The notes: generated from the letters alone by a model not told the origin. A DNA stretch of 44,970 bases from 20CM-4-69-16 sp035637455 (GCA_035637455.1 DASPXE010000182.1:1-44970), one strand, 5' to 3'; shown: positions 7,612 to 16,340, numbered from the stretch's first letter. Translations and numbers: made by a program.

Positions 7612-9839
7612 AGCGCGTCGCGGCCCTCCTCGCCGTCGGGGCCGCGATCCCGCTCGCGGTCTCGGCGCAGCAGAGCCCTCCCCAGACGCCGGCACAGCGG
7701 GCGGAGTCCCTGTGGCTCGCCGGCCGCCCGTGGCACGCCGCCGAAACGCTGCTCGCCGCTGCGGCGCGCGAGTTCCATGTCGAGCCGGCTTTCATCGTCG
7801 CAGGAGCAAAGGCCGAACTACACGCCCGCCGCTACGACCGGGCCAGGGGGCTGCTCGCCGGGCAACCATGGCTCGCGGAGTATGGCGACGGCGAGGCGCT
7901 CGCCGTGCTGGCGGAGGCGGAAGCCCGGCTGGGGCTGGCGGCCCAAGCGGCCGCTGACTACGCCGCCGCGCGGGCGCGCGCCCGCGGGCCACGGACGGCG
8001 CTGCTCGCGGTGCGTGCGGGGCTCGCCTGGGAGGCTGCGGGTGAACCAGACAGCGCGGCCGCGGCTTATGGCGCGGCGCGCGCCGGCGGCCTCGCCGTGA
8101 TCGACCCGTGGCTCCGGGTGCGGCAGGCCCGCGTCACGCGCGACACCGCCGCCGCGTTCCGCCTGCTCGCCGACGTGTCGCCGCCGGCCAGCCGGGAAGT
8201 GCCGGCGGCACGCGCGCGGGCCCTGCTCGTCGCCGGGGACTCGAGCGGTGCGCTCGAGGCCTTCGCCCAGGCCGGCCGCGCCCTCGACGTCGGTCGGCTC
8301 GCTCTCGCGCGCGGCGATTCAGGCCGGGCCCGCGACGCGCTCTACGGGCTCATGGCACGGGCTCCCGAGACGGACGACGCCGCTGCGGCTGTCGGTGTAA
8401 CGCTCGCGTCGTTGCCGCCGCGCACGGCGCCCGAGCGCGTCGCGCTGGCGCGCGCGATGAAACCCCACGGCGCCGCCGCCGATGCTCGCCTGGAGGTGGA
8501 GCGGGCCGTGCGCCAGGGCGATTCCAGCGCGGCCACGTTGGTGCTGCTCGGCGACCTGCTCGCCGGCGCGGGGCGCTACCGCGACGCGGAGCGTGCATAC
8601 CGGGCCGCGGCGAAGGACGCCGCGCTCGGCCCGCTGGCAATCTATCGCCGCGCGCGAGTCCTCGGACGACTTGGGGATCCGGGCGCCCACGAAGCCCTCG
8701 CGGGATTCGCCCAAGCCTATCCCGGCGATACGGCCGCGCCGACTGCGCTGTACGTCCTCGGGGACGTGCTCGCTGACCGCGGTGATTGGGCGGGCGCGGC
8801 GCAGTGGTTCGGCGAGCTGGTCGCGCGTTACCCCGCAGACGTGCGCGCTTCGCTCGCCCGCTTCCGGCTCGCCGCACAGGCGCTGCGCCGGGAACTGTTC
8901 GACAGCGCGGCCGCGCTGTACCAGGCGGAGGTGGCGGCGGCGGCGCCGCAACGAACCGCGGCCCGCTTCTGGCTGGGCAGGCTCGCGCTCTCGCGGGGCG
9001 ACACCGCCACGGCGGAGGCGACCTGGACCGCGCTCGCGCACGAGGACTCGATCGGGTATTACGGACTGCGCGCGCGCCGCGAAGTGGCGTTGCCGCCGCT
9101 CCGTCTCGCCGCGCCGCCCCTGCCCGCGCCCCCTCCCGCAGTCGCGACGTCGCTCGCCCGCCTCGATACACTCGTGCTCGCCGGCCTCGACACCGCTGCG
9201 GAGGCCGAAGTGCGCACCATCCTCGGCCGGGCCCCCCAACAGGACGTCGACGCGCTGCTCGCCTGGAGCGACGGGCTCGCGGTGCGCGGTTTCGGCCCGG
9301 CGGCCGTCCGCCTCGGGTGGCAGGCGTCCCTCAAGGCGCCCGGCGATCCGCGGGTGCTGCGCGCCATCTTCCCGTGGCCCAACCGGGCCGCGGTCCAAGC
9401 AGAGGCGGCCGAGTTTGGCGTCGACCCCTTCCTGTTCGTCGCGATCGTGCGCCAGGAAAGCGTGTTCGATGCAGAGGCGCTGTCGCCCGCGGGCGCGCGT
9501 GGGCTCGCGCAGCTTACCCCCGGGACCGCCGCCCTCACCGCCCGCGGGCTCGACGTCACCTTCTACCCCGACTGGATCACCGTCCCCGACTTGAACCTCC
9601 ACCTCGGTGCGGCCCATCTGGACGAGCTGCTGCGTCGCTTCGGCGGGCGCGCCGACGCCGCGGTGGCCGCGTACAATGCCGGCGTCGCGCCCGTGACGCG
9701 CTGGCTGGCCCGCGACGGCGCCGCGGACGCCGACCAGTTCATCGAGCTCATCCCCTACCAGGAAACCCGCGGCTATGTGCGCTCGGTGCTCCGGAACCGG
9801 GAGGTCTACCGCGCCCTGTACGGCGCGACAACCAATTGA
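7608..9839 (+). CDS. Soluble lytic murein transglycosylase (Slt70-like)
   Basis: Starting at the GTG in the GTGA overlap, the 743-residue protein has a signal peptide MKRVAALLAVGAAIPLAVSAQQ. A long alanine-rich superhelical region of TPR-like repeats (roughly 30-560) follows, then a C-terminal SLT lysozyme-like domain. The catalytic glutamate is E617 in IVRQESVFD, followed by SPAGARGLAQLTPGTA and the AYNAG motif in AAVAAYNAGVAPVTRWL. The enzyme cleaves the glycan strand of peptidoglycan with formation of 1,6-anhydro ends. The reading frame extends further upstream inside the GWxTD gene, but the signal peptide fixes the start at 7608. Coupling to the GWxTD lipoprotein suggests they act together on the wall. 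Confidence 0.9.
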   Translation: MKRVAALLAVGAAIPLAVSAQQSPPQTPAQRAESLWLAGRPWHAAETLLAAAAREFHVEPAFIVAGAKAELHARRYDRARGLLAGQPWLAEYGDGEALAVLAEAEARLGLAAQAAADYAAARARARGPRTALLAVRAGLAWEAAGEPDSAAAAYGAARAGGLAVIDPWLRVRQARVTRDTAAAFRLLADVSPPASREVPAARARALLVAGDSSGALEAFAQAGRALDVGRLALARGDSGRARDALYGLMARAPETDDAAAAVGVTLASLPPRTAPERVALARAMKPHGAAADARLEVERAVRQGDSSAATLVLLGDLLAGAGRYRDAERAYRAAAKDAALGPLAIYRRARVLGRLGDPGAHEALAGFAQAYPGDTAAPTALYVLGDVLADRGDWAGAAQWFGELVARYPADVRASLARFRLAAQALRRELFDSAAALYQAEVAAAAPQRTAARFWLGRLALSRGDTATAEATWTALAHEDSIGYYGLRARREVALPPLRLAAPPLPAPPPAVATSLARLDTLVLAGLDTAAEAEVRTILGRAPQQDVDALLAWSDGLAVRGFGPAAVRLGWQASLKAPGDPRVLRAIFPWPNRAAVQAEAAEFGVDPFLFVAIVRQESVFDAEALSPAGARGLAQLTPGTAALTARGLDVTFYPDWITVPDLNLHLGAAHLDELLRRFGGRADAAVAAYNAGVAPVTRWLARDGAADADQFIELIPYQETRGYVRSVLRNREVYRALYGATTN

Positions 9840-9895
9840 ACGACCGGGAGTTATGCCCCGAGCGGGCGGCGACAGCGCCGCGACACCAGGGTTTC

Positions 9896-9901
9896 TTGAC
9901 A
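9896..9901 (+). promoter_or_regulatory. Possible -35 box of the cold-shock gene
   Basis: A perfect TTGACA lies 95 bp before the cold-shock start. At the right distance the sequence is TCATTTC (9918-9924), a poor -10 match, so the promoter may be weak or may use another sigma factor. It is the only -35-like hexamer in the 156-bp gap after the transglycosylase gene. Confidence 0.35.
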
Positions 9902-9931
9902 AGCTTTCCGGCCCGCGTCATTTCTATCGCG

Positions 9932-9952
9932 CGCTCGACAGGGGGTCGAGCG
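9932..9952 (+). promoter_or_regulatory. Hairpin in the cold-shock leader
   Basis: CGCTCGAC and GTCGAGCG form a perfect 8-bp stem with loop AGGGG. If transcription starts about 30 bases after the TTGACA, this hairpin would form the very 5' end of the mRNA. Cold-shock mRNAs in other bacteria have structured leaders that control stability and translation by temperature; a similar role here is an inference. Confidence 0.45.
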
Positions 9953-9995
9953 GGCGCTCATGCCCTATCGTCTGACTTTGCAGGAGGCTTTTCGA

Positions 9996-10196
9996 ATGGC
10001 CACGGGAAAGGTGAAGTGGTTCAATGACGCCAAGGGGTACGGCTTCATTGAGCAGGAAGGTGGCGAGGACGTCTTCGTGCATTTCTCGGCGATCCAGATG
10101 GACGGGTTCAAGACGCTCGCCGAAGGGCAGGCGGTGCAGTTCGAAGTGAAGACCGGAGACAAGGGGCTGCACGCCGCGAACGTCGTTCGCGTGTAA
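9996..10196 (+). CDS. csp: Cold-shock domain protein
   Basis: The 66-residue protein is one cold-shock domain with RNP1 at KGYGFIE (13-19) and RNP2 at VFVHFS (26-31), the aromatic patches that bind single-stranded RNA and DNA. Such proteins act as RNA chaperones. The ATG at 9996 is preceded by CAGGAGG (9981-9987) at good spacing; an in-frame ATG at 9960 has no such site and would add twelve residues not usual in the family. A strong intrinsic terminator follows 23 bp after the stop, so it is a single-gene transcript. Confidence 0.95.
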   Translation: MATGKVKWFNDAKGYGFIEQEGGEDVFVHFSAIQMDGFKTLAEGQAVQFEVKTGDKGLHAANVVRV

Positions 10197-10219
10197 CGCA
10201 CCCCACGCCATTCGCGTCG

Positions 10220-10249
10220 CCCCGCCCGGAACCGCCGGGCGGGGTTTTT
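10220..10249 (+). terminator. Intrinsic terminator after the cold-shock gene
   Basis: CCCCGCCCGG (10220-10229) pairs perfectly with CCGGGCGGGG (10235-10244) around the loop AACCG, followed at once by five T residues. This is a textbook rho-independent terminator. It ends only 15 bases before the polA start, which leaves almost no room for a polA promoter downstream of it. Confidence 0.9.
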
Positions 10250-10264
10250 GTATGTTTGTCGGCC

Positions 10265-13078
10265 ATGACCGAGTCTCGGCCGACCCTGTATCTGATCGAC
10301 GGATACGCCCTGATCTACCGCGCCTTCTTCGCGATGATGGCCCGGCCGCTCACCACGCGGCGCGGCGAGAACACCTCCGCTGCCTGGGGCGTCACCAACT
10401 TCCTGATCCGCCTGCTGGAGACGCGGCGACCCGACTACCTCGCTTGGGTGCACGACGTGGGCGAGTCGTTCCGCCACCAGGCCTACCCGGCCTACAAGGC
10501 GACGCGCGAGAAGCTGACCGATGAGCTGCAGCAGGAGTTCGACCGCTCCCTCGAGCGGATCGAGGAGATCCTCGAGGCGTTCCGGGTGCCGGTCGTCGGG
10601 GTCGAGGGGTACGAGGCGGACGACGTCATCGGGACGCTCGCGACGACGGCGGCCGCTCGCGGGCTCCAGGCGGTCATCGTCTCGGGCGACAAGGACTTCT
10701 ACCAGCTGATCGGACCCGGGATCGCCCTGTTGAACCCGGGCCGCGGCGGGCCGGCGGCGGTGGAGGAGCAGTGGGTCGACCAGTCGAACGCCAGCACACG
10801 CCTCGGCGTGCCGCCCGAACGCGTCATCGACTACCTCGCCCTCGTGGGCGACAGCTCGGACAACATCCCGGGGGTGAAGGGCGTGGGCGAAAAGACCGCG
10901 CTCGAGCTGCTGAAGACCCTCGGAGACCTGGATGCCATCCTCGCGGGCGCCGACCGGATCCCCGGCAAGCGCGCGCGGGAGGCGGTGCAGCAGCACGCCG
11001 AGCTTGCGCGCCTGTCGCGCGATCTCGTCACCATTCGGCGTGACGTTCCGCTGCCGCTCGACCTCGAGGCGCTGCGGCTCCGCCCGCCCGATGTCGCGCG
11101 GCTCACCGAGCTGTTCACGGAGCTGGAGTTCCGCTCCCTCATCCCGAAGCTCGGGTTGCTCGGGGGCGTGGGCGTGGGAGGCCCCGCTCCGCCAGGCGAG
11201 CGGTCGGCCGCCGTCGCGGCGCCGCTCGCGCCCACGGCCCTCAGCGTCGAGCCGACGGTCGTCGACGACCCCGCCGCCCTCGCCGCCATGGTCGCGGCGT
11301 GCCGGGGAGCGGCTCTCCTCGCGCTCGACACCGAGACGTCGTCGCTCGATCCGATGCGCGGCGACCTCGTGGGCATGTCGCTCGCCGCCGCGCCGGGTCG
11401 CTCATGGTATCTGCCGTTCGCGCACGTCGCCCCCGACGGCGAGCTCGCCGGAGGGACACCGCCGCGGAACCTGCCGGCGCTCGCGAGCGACGCGCTGGCG
11501 CCGCTGCGTGCCCTGCTGGCGGACGCCGGCGTGCCCAAGGCGGGACACAACATCCAGTACGACTGGCTCGTGCTGCGCCGCGCCGGCGTCGAGCTGGCGG
11601 GCGTGGCCTACGACTCCATGCTCGCGAGCTTCGTGCTCGATCCCGGCCGCCGCTCCCACGCGATCGAGGACCTGGCACGGGAGCGGCTGTCGCTCCAGGT
11701 GCGAACCTATGCGGACGTCGCGGGTCGGGGGCGCAGCGAGCGGCCGTTCGCCGCGGTGCCGCTCGCGGATGCGGCGCGCTACTGCTGCGGCGACAGCGAG
11801 ATGGTGCTGCGGCTGCGCGAGGCGTTCCGGCCCGAACTCGAAGACCACAAGCTGCTCGCGCTACTCGAGCAGGTCGAGGTTCCGCTCATTGCCGTCCTCG
11901 TCGAGATGGAGTGGCGGGGGGTGCTCATCGACCTCGAGCGGCTGGGAGAGATCTCGCGCCAGTTCGCGAAGGAGCTGGCCGAGCTCGAGCGGGCCATCTA
12001 CGGGGCGGCCGGCACCGAGTTCAACATCAACTCGACGCCCCAGCTCCGCCACGTGCTGTTCGAGAAGCACCAACTGCCGGTCCTCAAGAAGACCAAGACT
12101 GGAGCGTCCACCGATTACGACGTGCTCGAGCAGCTGGCTGCGATGGGGCACGAGGTGCCGCGCCTCCTGATCGAGTACCGCGAGCTGTCGAAGCTCAAGT
12201 CGACGTACGTCGACGCGCTGCCGGGGTTCATCAATCCGCGCACCGGGCGGATCCATACCAGCTACAACCAGGCCGGCGCCGCCACCGGCCGCTTGTCCTC
12301 GTCGGAACCCAACCTCCAAAACATCCCCGTGCGCACGCCGCGTGGCGAGGCGATCCGTCGCGCGTTCGTGGCCGCCCCGGGGTGGCTGCTCCTCACCGCT
12401 GACTACTCGCAGATCGAGCTCCGGCTGCTCGCCCACCTGTCCGGCGATCCGGCGTTCGTGCGCGCCTTCGCCGAGGGTGGGGACATCCACCGCCAGACGG
12501 CGGCGATCATATTTGGCGTGCCCCAGGAACAGGTCACGCCGGAGATGCGCGCGCGCGCCAAGACGATCAACTTCGCCACGATCTACGGACAGGGCCCGTT
12601 CGCGCTCGCCCGCCAGCTCGGCATCACGCAGGAGCAGGCAAAGGAGTTCATCGCGCAATACTTCGCACGGTTCGCCGGCGTGCGCGCCTGGCTCGACCGC
12701 ACCGTCGCCGAGGCGCGCGAGCGGGGCTACGTGGAGACGCTGTTCGGGCGGCGGCGCTACATCCCGGAGCTCAAGGACCGAAACTTCAATATCCGCGCGT
12801 TCGGGGAGCGCACCGCTACCAACTCGCCGCTCCAGGGATCGGCGGCCGACCTGATCAAGGTCGCGATGATTCGCATCCACCAGGCCCTGCGCGAGGGAAG
12901 GCTCGCCGCCCGGATGCTGCTGCAAGTGCATGACGAGCTGGTGTTTGAAGTGCCGGAGGGACAACAGGGGACCGCCACGAAGCTGGTAAAACGCCATATG
13001 GAGGCGGCTGCCAATCTGCGGGTCCCGCTCGTCGTAAGTATCGGTGTGGGAACGAATTGGGTCGATGCCAAGGGTTAA
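10265..13078 (+). CDS. polA: DNA polymerase I with 5' nuclease and proofreading domains
   Basis: From the ATG at 10265 the protein has 937 residues. About 1-290 is the 5'-3' flap nuclease (LIDGYALIYRAFFAM, ...GVEGYEADDVIGTLA, DSSDNIPGVKGVGEKTA). The 3'-5' exonuclease keeps D355 and E357 (LALDTETSSLD) and the YCCGD Exo III motif, so proofreading looks active. The polymerase domain has RLSSSEPNLQNIPVR, DYSQIELR with D713, RAKTINFATIYGQG and QVHDELVFE with D890. It fills gaps in Okazaki fragment processing and repair. A TTG three codons earlier is an alternative start. No Shine-Dalgarno sequence is visible, and the start lies directly behind the cold-shock terminator. Confidence 0.96.
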   Translation: MTESRPTLYLIDGYALIYRAFFAMMARPLTTRRGENTSAAWGVTNFLIRLLETRRPDYLAWVHDVGESFRHQAYPAYKATREKLTDELQQEFDRSLERIEEILEAFRVPVVGVEGYEADDVIGTLATTAAARGLQAVIVSGDKDFYQLIGPGIALLNPGRGGPAAVEEQWVDQSNASTRLGVPPERVIDYLALVGDSSDNIPGVKGVGEKTALELLKTLGDLDAILAGADRIPGKRAREAVQQHAELARLSRDLVTIRRDVPLPLDLEALRLRPPDVARLTELFTELEFRSLIPKLGLLGGVGVGGPAPPGERSAAVAAPLAPTALSVEPTVVDDPAALAAMVAACRGAALLALDTETSSLDPMRGDLVGMSLAAAPGRSWYLPFAHVAPDGELAGGTPPRNLPALASDALAPLRALLADAGVPKAGHNIQYDWLVLRRAGVELAGVAYDSMLASFVLDPGRRSHAIEDLARERLSLQVRTYADVAGRGRSERPFAAVPLADAARYCCGDSEMVLRLREAFRPELEDHKLLALLEQVEVPLIAVLVEMEWRGVLIDLERLGEISRQFAKELAELERAIYGAAGTEFNINSTPQLRHVLFEKHQLPVLKKTKTGASTDYDVLEQLAAMGHEVPRLLIEYRELSKLKSTYVDALPGFINPRTGRIHTSYNQAGAATGRLSSSEPNLQNIPVRTPRGEAIRRAFVAAPGWLLLTADYSQIELRLLAHLSGDPAFVRAFAEGGDIHRQTAAIIFGVPQEQVTPEMRARAKTINFATIYGQGPFALARQLGITQEQAKEFIAQYFARFAGVRAWLDRTVAEARERGYVETLFGRRRYIPELKDRNFNIRAFGERTATNSPLQGSAADLIKVAMIRIHQALREGRLAARMLLQVHDELVFEVPEGQQGTATKLVKRHMEAAANLRVPLVVSIGVGTNWVDAKG

Positions 13079-13109
13079 GCATGGCTCTTGCATGAATGGG
13101 CTGCGGTGC

Positions 13110-13121
13110 CCACTATAGTGG
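13110..13121. promoter_or_regulatory. 12-bp palindrome containing a TATAGT -10 candidate before the pilin
   Basis: CCACTATAGTGG is a perfect palindrome. Its core TATAGT (13114-13119) matches a -10 box in five of six positions, 66 bp before the pilin start. A TTGCAT at 13088 is 20 bp upstream, longer than the ideal spacing. The symmetry suggests a dimeric regulator could bind on the promoter. No convincing sigma-54 -24/-12 pair is visible here. Confidence 0.35.
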
Positions 13122-13155
13122 CGCCGGCCCTGGATCGATGCGTTCACGAGGGTTC

Positions 13156-13171
13156 GGCGCCGTTTGGCGCC
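13156..13171 (+). promoter_or_regulatory. Hairpin next to the pilin ribosome binding site
   Basis: GGCGCC (13156-13161) and GGCGCC (13166-13171) form a 6-bp GC stem with loop GTTT, directly followed by the Shine-Dalgarno GGAGGG (13173-13178). It could tune mRNA stability or initiation of the pilin. Confidence 0.35.
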
Positions 13172-13185
13172 CGGAGGGTTAGCAG

Positions 13186-13566
13186 GTGACGTGTCGACGT
13201 GGCTTTACGCTGATCGAGCTGTTGATTGTGGTGGTGATCATCGGGATTCTCGCGGCCATCGCGATCCCGAAGTTCGCCAACACGAAGGAAAAGGCGTACA
13301 TCGGCTCCATGAAATCCGACCTGCGGAACCTCGCGACGGCGGAGGAGGCCTTTTTCTACGACAGCTCGACCTACACGAACAACCTGATCGCCATGAACAA
13401 CTTCAGCGCCTCCACGGGGGTCGCCCTCACGGTCAATGAGGCCACGGCCAAGGGTTGGTCGGCGACCGCGTCCAGCGCCAATACCCCCCACAAGTGCTAC
13501 CTTTTTTCGGGCGCCGCGGCCCCGGTGGGGACCGCTACGACGGAGGGCCGCATCACCTGCTCGTAG
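13186..13566 (+). CDS. Type IV major-pilin-like protein
   Basis: The 126-residue prepilin has the class III signal: a short basic leader MTCRRG cleaved before F7, then FTLIELLIVVVIIGILAAIAIPKF with the conserved Glu at mature position 5. After the N-terminal helix the globular part is small and ends in a Cys pair (C104, C125) that probably forms the D-region disulfide. The GTG at 13186 follows GGAGGG with seven bases of spacing. It would be cleaved by PilD and assembled into pili for twitching, adhesion or DNA uptake. None of the pil assembly genes are in this window, so this is a solitary pilin locus. Confidence 0.9.
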   Translation: MTCRRGFTLIELLIVVVIIGILAAIAIPKFANTKEKAYIGSMKSDLRNLATAEEAFFYDSSTYTNNLIAMNNFSASTGVALTVNEATAKGWSATASSANTPHKCYLFSGAAAPVGTATTEGRITCS

Positions 13567-13604
13567 CACCGCCCTACCGGGAATTCACGCGCCGCCGCGA
13601 GGGG

Positions 13605-13874
13605 ATGTGCTTCGCCCTCGACGGCGGCGTTTGGCTTCATCGTCACCGGCTCCGCGACGAGCCCATGGTCCACCTCGTGAGCGCCGACAAGGATCGCCTG
13701 CTGGCGCTGGGGGCCGACCTGGGTATGCGGCCGGAGTGGCTGCAGTACAAGCCGCTGAAGGATCCCAGGACAGGGATCAGGGTACCGGCTTGGCATTGGG
13801 ACGTGTGGGGTATGCGTCTGGAGCGGCTGGATGCAGGAGGGGCCACTACGAGACGCACAGACGCGCAGCGGTAA
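13605..13874 (+). CDS. Small hypothetical protein, possibly DUF4031-like
   Basis: From the ATG at 13605 (89 residues) the protein reads MCFALDGGVW, then MVHLVSADKDRLLALGADLGMRPEWLQYKPLKDP. This resembles the LHxxAxxxGxxxxWxQ pattern of DUF4031 proteins, whose function is unknown. The frame is open further upstream through the pilin 3' end, so the start is uncertain; GAGGGG directly abuts the ATG, too close for an ordinary Shine-Dalgarno. The last residues (TTRRTDAQR) and the stop codon are encoded by the left arm of the palindromic repeat at 13851-13955, so the C-terminus may have been altered by that element. It may be real but decaying. Confidence 0.45.
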   Translation: MCFALDGGVWLHRHRLRDEPMVHLVSADKDRLLALGADLGMRPEWLQYKPLKDPRTGIRVPAWHWDVWGMRLERLDAGGATTRRTDAQR

Positions 13875-13955
13875 ACAGGCGCGAGCGGTTGGGAAAAGCA
13901 TTTTCCCGCTCGCTCATTCCTGTTCTCCACTGTGCGTCTGTGCGTCTGTGCGTCT
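13851..13955. repeat. 105-bp imperfect palindrome with octamer arms
   Basis: The left arm holds GACGCACA and GACGCGCA (13852-13867). The right arm holds three tandem TGTGCGTC units (13931-13954). Nested inside are AACAGG/CCTGTT (13874-13879 and 13919-13924), GCGAGC/GCTCGC (13881-13886 and 13908-13913) and GGGAAAA/TTTTCCC (13891-13897 and 13901-13907) with a 3-base tip. The whole folds into one long hairpin between convergent genes. It could act as a two-way terminator, but the tandem octamer arms look more like a dispersed palindromic repeat element. Confidence 0.75.
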
Positions 13956-13976
13956 AGCCGTTGCCGCTCCTGTTCA

Positions 13977-16250
13977 CTATGCGCTGTTCTCCCTTTCCAG
14001 CTTGGGTGCTCGCACCCCCGGCCACCAGTTCCATCTCCCCGCGATGTGCATGATCGCCGGCACCAGCACCATGCGAATGAGCGTTGCGTCCAGCAGCACG
14101 GCCGCCGCGAGGCCGAAGCCCACGAGCTGCACCGCCAGGACCCGGGCGAACGCGAACGTGCCGAACACGAGGATCATGATGAGCGCGGCGCTCGTAATTG
14201 TCGACGCGGTCGCGGAGAGCCCCTCCATCGTTGCATGATCGTTGCGGCCGGTCTTGTCGAAGACCTCCTTCACGCGCGTGAGCAGGAACACCTCGTAGTC
14301 CATCGACAGCCCGAACACGATCGCGAACACCAGCACCGGGACCACCACCCAAATCGCCTCAGTCGGGCCTTCCAGCCCGAACCGCTTCCCCCCGTAGCCG
14401 TCCTGGAACACGAGCACCGTGAGGCCGAACGACGCGCCCACCGACAGACAGTTCAACAGCACCGCCTTGAGCGGCACGAGGAGCGACCGGAACGCGAAGA
14501 ACAGCATGATCGCCGTGATCGCGAGCACGAGCCCGACGGTCTCGGGGAAACGCCGCAGCAGCTCGTGCTGGGTATCGACGTTGGAAGCGGCGAAGCCGCC
14601 GACGACGACTTCGGCACCCGTCAGCCCGCGCACGCCGTGCGCCACCACGGTGCGCACGTGCCGGGCCACGTCCATCATCCCGGCGAGCGAGACAGTGTCC
14701 GCGGGGATCACGTCGAGTAGCGTGATGCGCTGGTCGGCGCTCAGGTAGGCGTCGAAGAACTTCGCGTTCTTGGCGCGTACTGCGGCGGGGTCGCTGTAGT
14801 AGATCGCCAGCTGCAGCGTCGACAGGCCCGGCCGGATGCTCGCCACGCCGCGCACCTCGCGCACCCGGGGGTCCTTGCGGAGCGAGTCGGTCAGCGCCTT
14901 GAGGCCCGGCAGCCGGCGGCCGGATAACGCCGCCTCTCCTTCCGGGAGCTGGACGACGACCCGGATCGGCTGGATGGCGCCGCTCGCGCCCATCGCCCGC
15001 AGCGCCGCCAGCCCCTGACCCGACTCCGACTCCGGCGGAAACCAGTTCGTGGCGGGCAGGCCGAGGCGGAGGCGGGTGAGAGGGAAGGTGAGCAGTCCGA
15101 TCCCGACGCCGCCGAACGCGACCGCCCGCCACGGGCGGTGCCCGAGCCAGCGTGCCCAGCGTTCCCAGCCGGTCGGCGCGTGGAACCGGGCCAGCGGGCG
15201 CGCCAGCCAGCGCGGGCGGTCGATGTTACGTCCCAGCACGGCGAGCAGGGCGGGGAGGAACGTCGTGGCGAGCAACACGGCCGCGAGCACCACGAGCAGC
15301 CCACCCACGCCGACCGACCGCGTGTCCGACAGCGGCGTCATGACCAGGGCCGCAAAGCCGACGACCACGGTGATCCCCGAGGTGACCACGGCCGACCCGG
15401 CGGTCTCGATGGTGCGCACCGCCGCATCCACCGGCGCCAGCCCGCGATTCAACTCCTCGCGGAAGCGTGTGACGATGAGGAGCGAGTAGTCGATGCCCAC
15501 ACCGAGCCCCACCATCGTGGTGATGTTCAGCACAAACACCGACATGGGGAGGTAGTTCGCCGCGACGGTCACGAGGCCGAGTGCGATCGTGATCGCGAGT
15601 ACGCCCACGATGACCGGCAGCATCGCCGCCACCAGCGCCCCGAACGCCACCACCAGCACGATGAGAGTGAGTGGCAGAGCCCGCGCCTCCCCCCGCTCGG
15701 TGTCCTCGGCGCTGATCGTCCGGACGTCGTGATCGAGCGCCGGAAAGCCCGTCACCTTCACATCGAAGCCGTCGGCGCCGGGCGCCTGCGCCAGCGCGTT
15801 TCGGATCTTGTCCCGCAGGTCGGGGATGACGCTCTTGTTGATATCGCTCGTGAATTCCGGCGTGAGCGCGGCGATCAGGAACGTAGTGCGCCGGTCCTGG
15901 CTGACGAAGCTCGATTCGCCGATCGAGCGGACCGAGATCACCTGGCTGACGTATGGGCGCCGCTCGGTGGCGGCCTTCAGGGTGTCGAGGACCACGCCGA
16001 AGCGCTGGTTCGTCCAGCGCACCGGACCGTGCACCACGATGGCGACGTAGTCCGCGAATGGGCTCGGAAAGGCCTGCTTGAGGAGCTCGGAGGCGCGCGC
16101 GGATTCGGTGGTCTCGCTCGCGCCGCCGCGCAGCGCCAGGACCTGCTGCACGTGACTCGCCCGCGGCGCGAACAGCAGCGCGAGCGCCGCCCATGTCGCG
16201 ATGACCCCCCCGCGCCAGCGGACGAGCGGGCCCGCGGGTAACGCGAACAT
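13977..16250 (-). CDS. MMPL-family RND transporter
   Basis: The 757-residue membrane protein has the duplicated RND plan. A first helix near residue 15 is followed by a soluble loop (about 35-185), five helices including the MVGLGVGIDYSLLIVTRFREEL segment, a second soluble loop (about 395-560) and five helices with the equivalent IVFGLSMDYEVFLLTRVKE motif. The two D-Y motifs carry the proton-relay aspartates of MMPL proteins. This family exports lipids, hopanoids or hydrophobic compounds by proton antiport. No adjacent membrane-fusion or outer-membrane partner is present, so the cargo cannot be told. It ends 21 bp before the palindromic repeat and is divergent from the matrixin-type protease gene. 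Confidence 0.88.
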   Translation of the reverse strand: MFALPAGPLVRWRGGVIATWAALALLFAPRASHVQQVLALRGGASETTESARASELLKQAFPSPFADYVAIVVHGPVRWTNQRFGVVLDTLKAATERRPYVSQVISVRSIGESSFVSQDRRTTFLIAALTPEFTSDINKSVIPDLRDKIRNALAQAPGADGFDVKVTGFPALDHDVRTISAEDTERGEARALPLTLIVLVVAFGALVAAMLPVIVGVLAITIALGLVTVAANYLPMSVFVLNITTMVGLGVGIDYSLLIVTRFREELNRGLAPVDAAVRTIETAGSAVVTSGITVVVGFAALVMTPLSDTRSVGVGGLLVVLAAVLLATTFLPALLAVLGRNIDRPRWLARPLARFHAPTGWERWARWLGHRPWRAVAFGGVGIGLLTFPLTRLRLGLPATNWFPPESESGQGLAALRAMGASGAIQPIRVVVQLPEGEAALSGRRLPGLKALTDSLRKDPRVREVRGVASIRPGLSTLQLAIYYSDPAAVRAKNAKFFDAYLSADQRITLLDVIPADTVSLAGMMDVARHVRTVVAHGVRGLTGAEVVVGGFAASNVDTQHELLRRFPETVGLVLAITAIMLFFAFRSLLVPLKAVLLNCLSVGASFGLTVLVFQDGYGGKRFGLEGPTEAIWVVVPVLVFAIVFGLSMDYEVFLLTRVKEVFDKTGRNDHATMEGLSATASTITSAALIMILVFGTFAFARVLAVQLVGFGLAAAVLLDATLIRMVLVPAIMHIAGRWNWWPGVRAPKLERENSA

Positions 16251-16340
16251 CTACCGTCCAAACATAAGGAGGCCACAATCATAGAGACGCCCGTGGGCCA
16301 AAGCTAGCGGCGCGCCACCGCGGTCCGACATATTGCGCGC

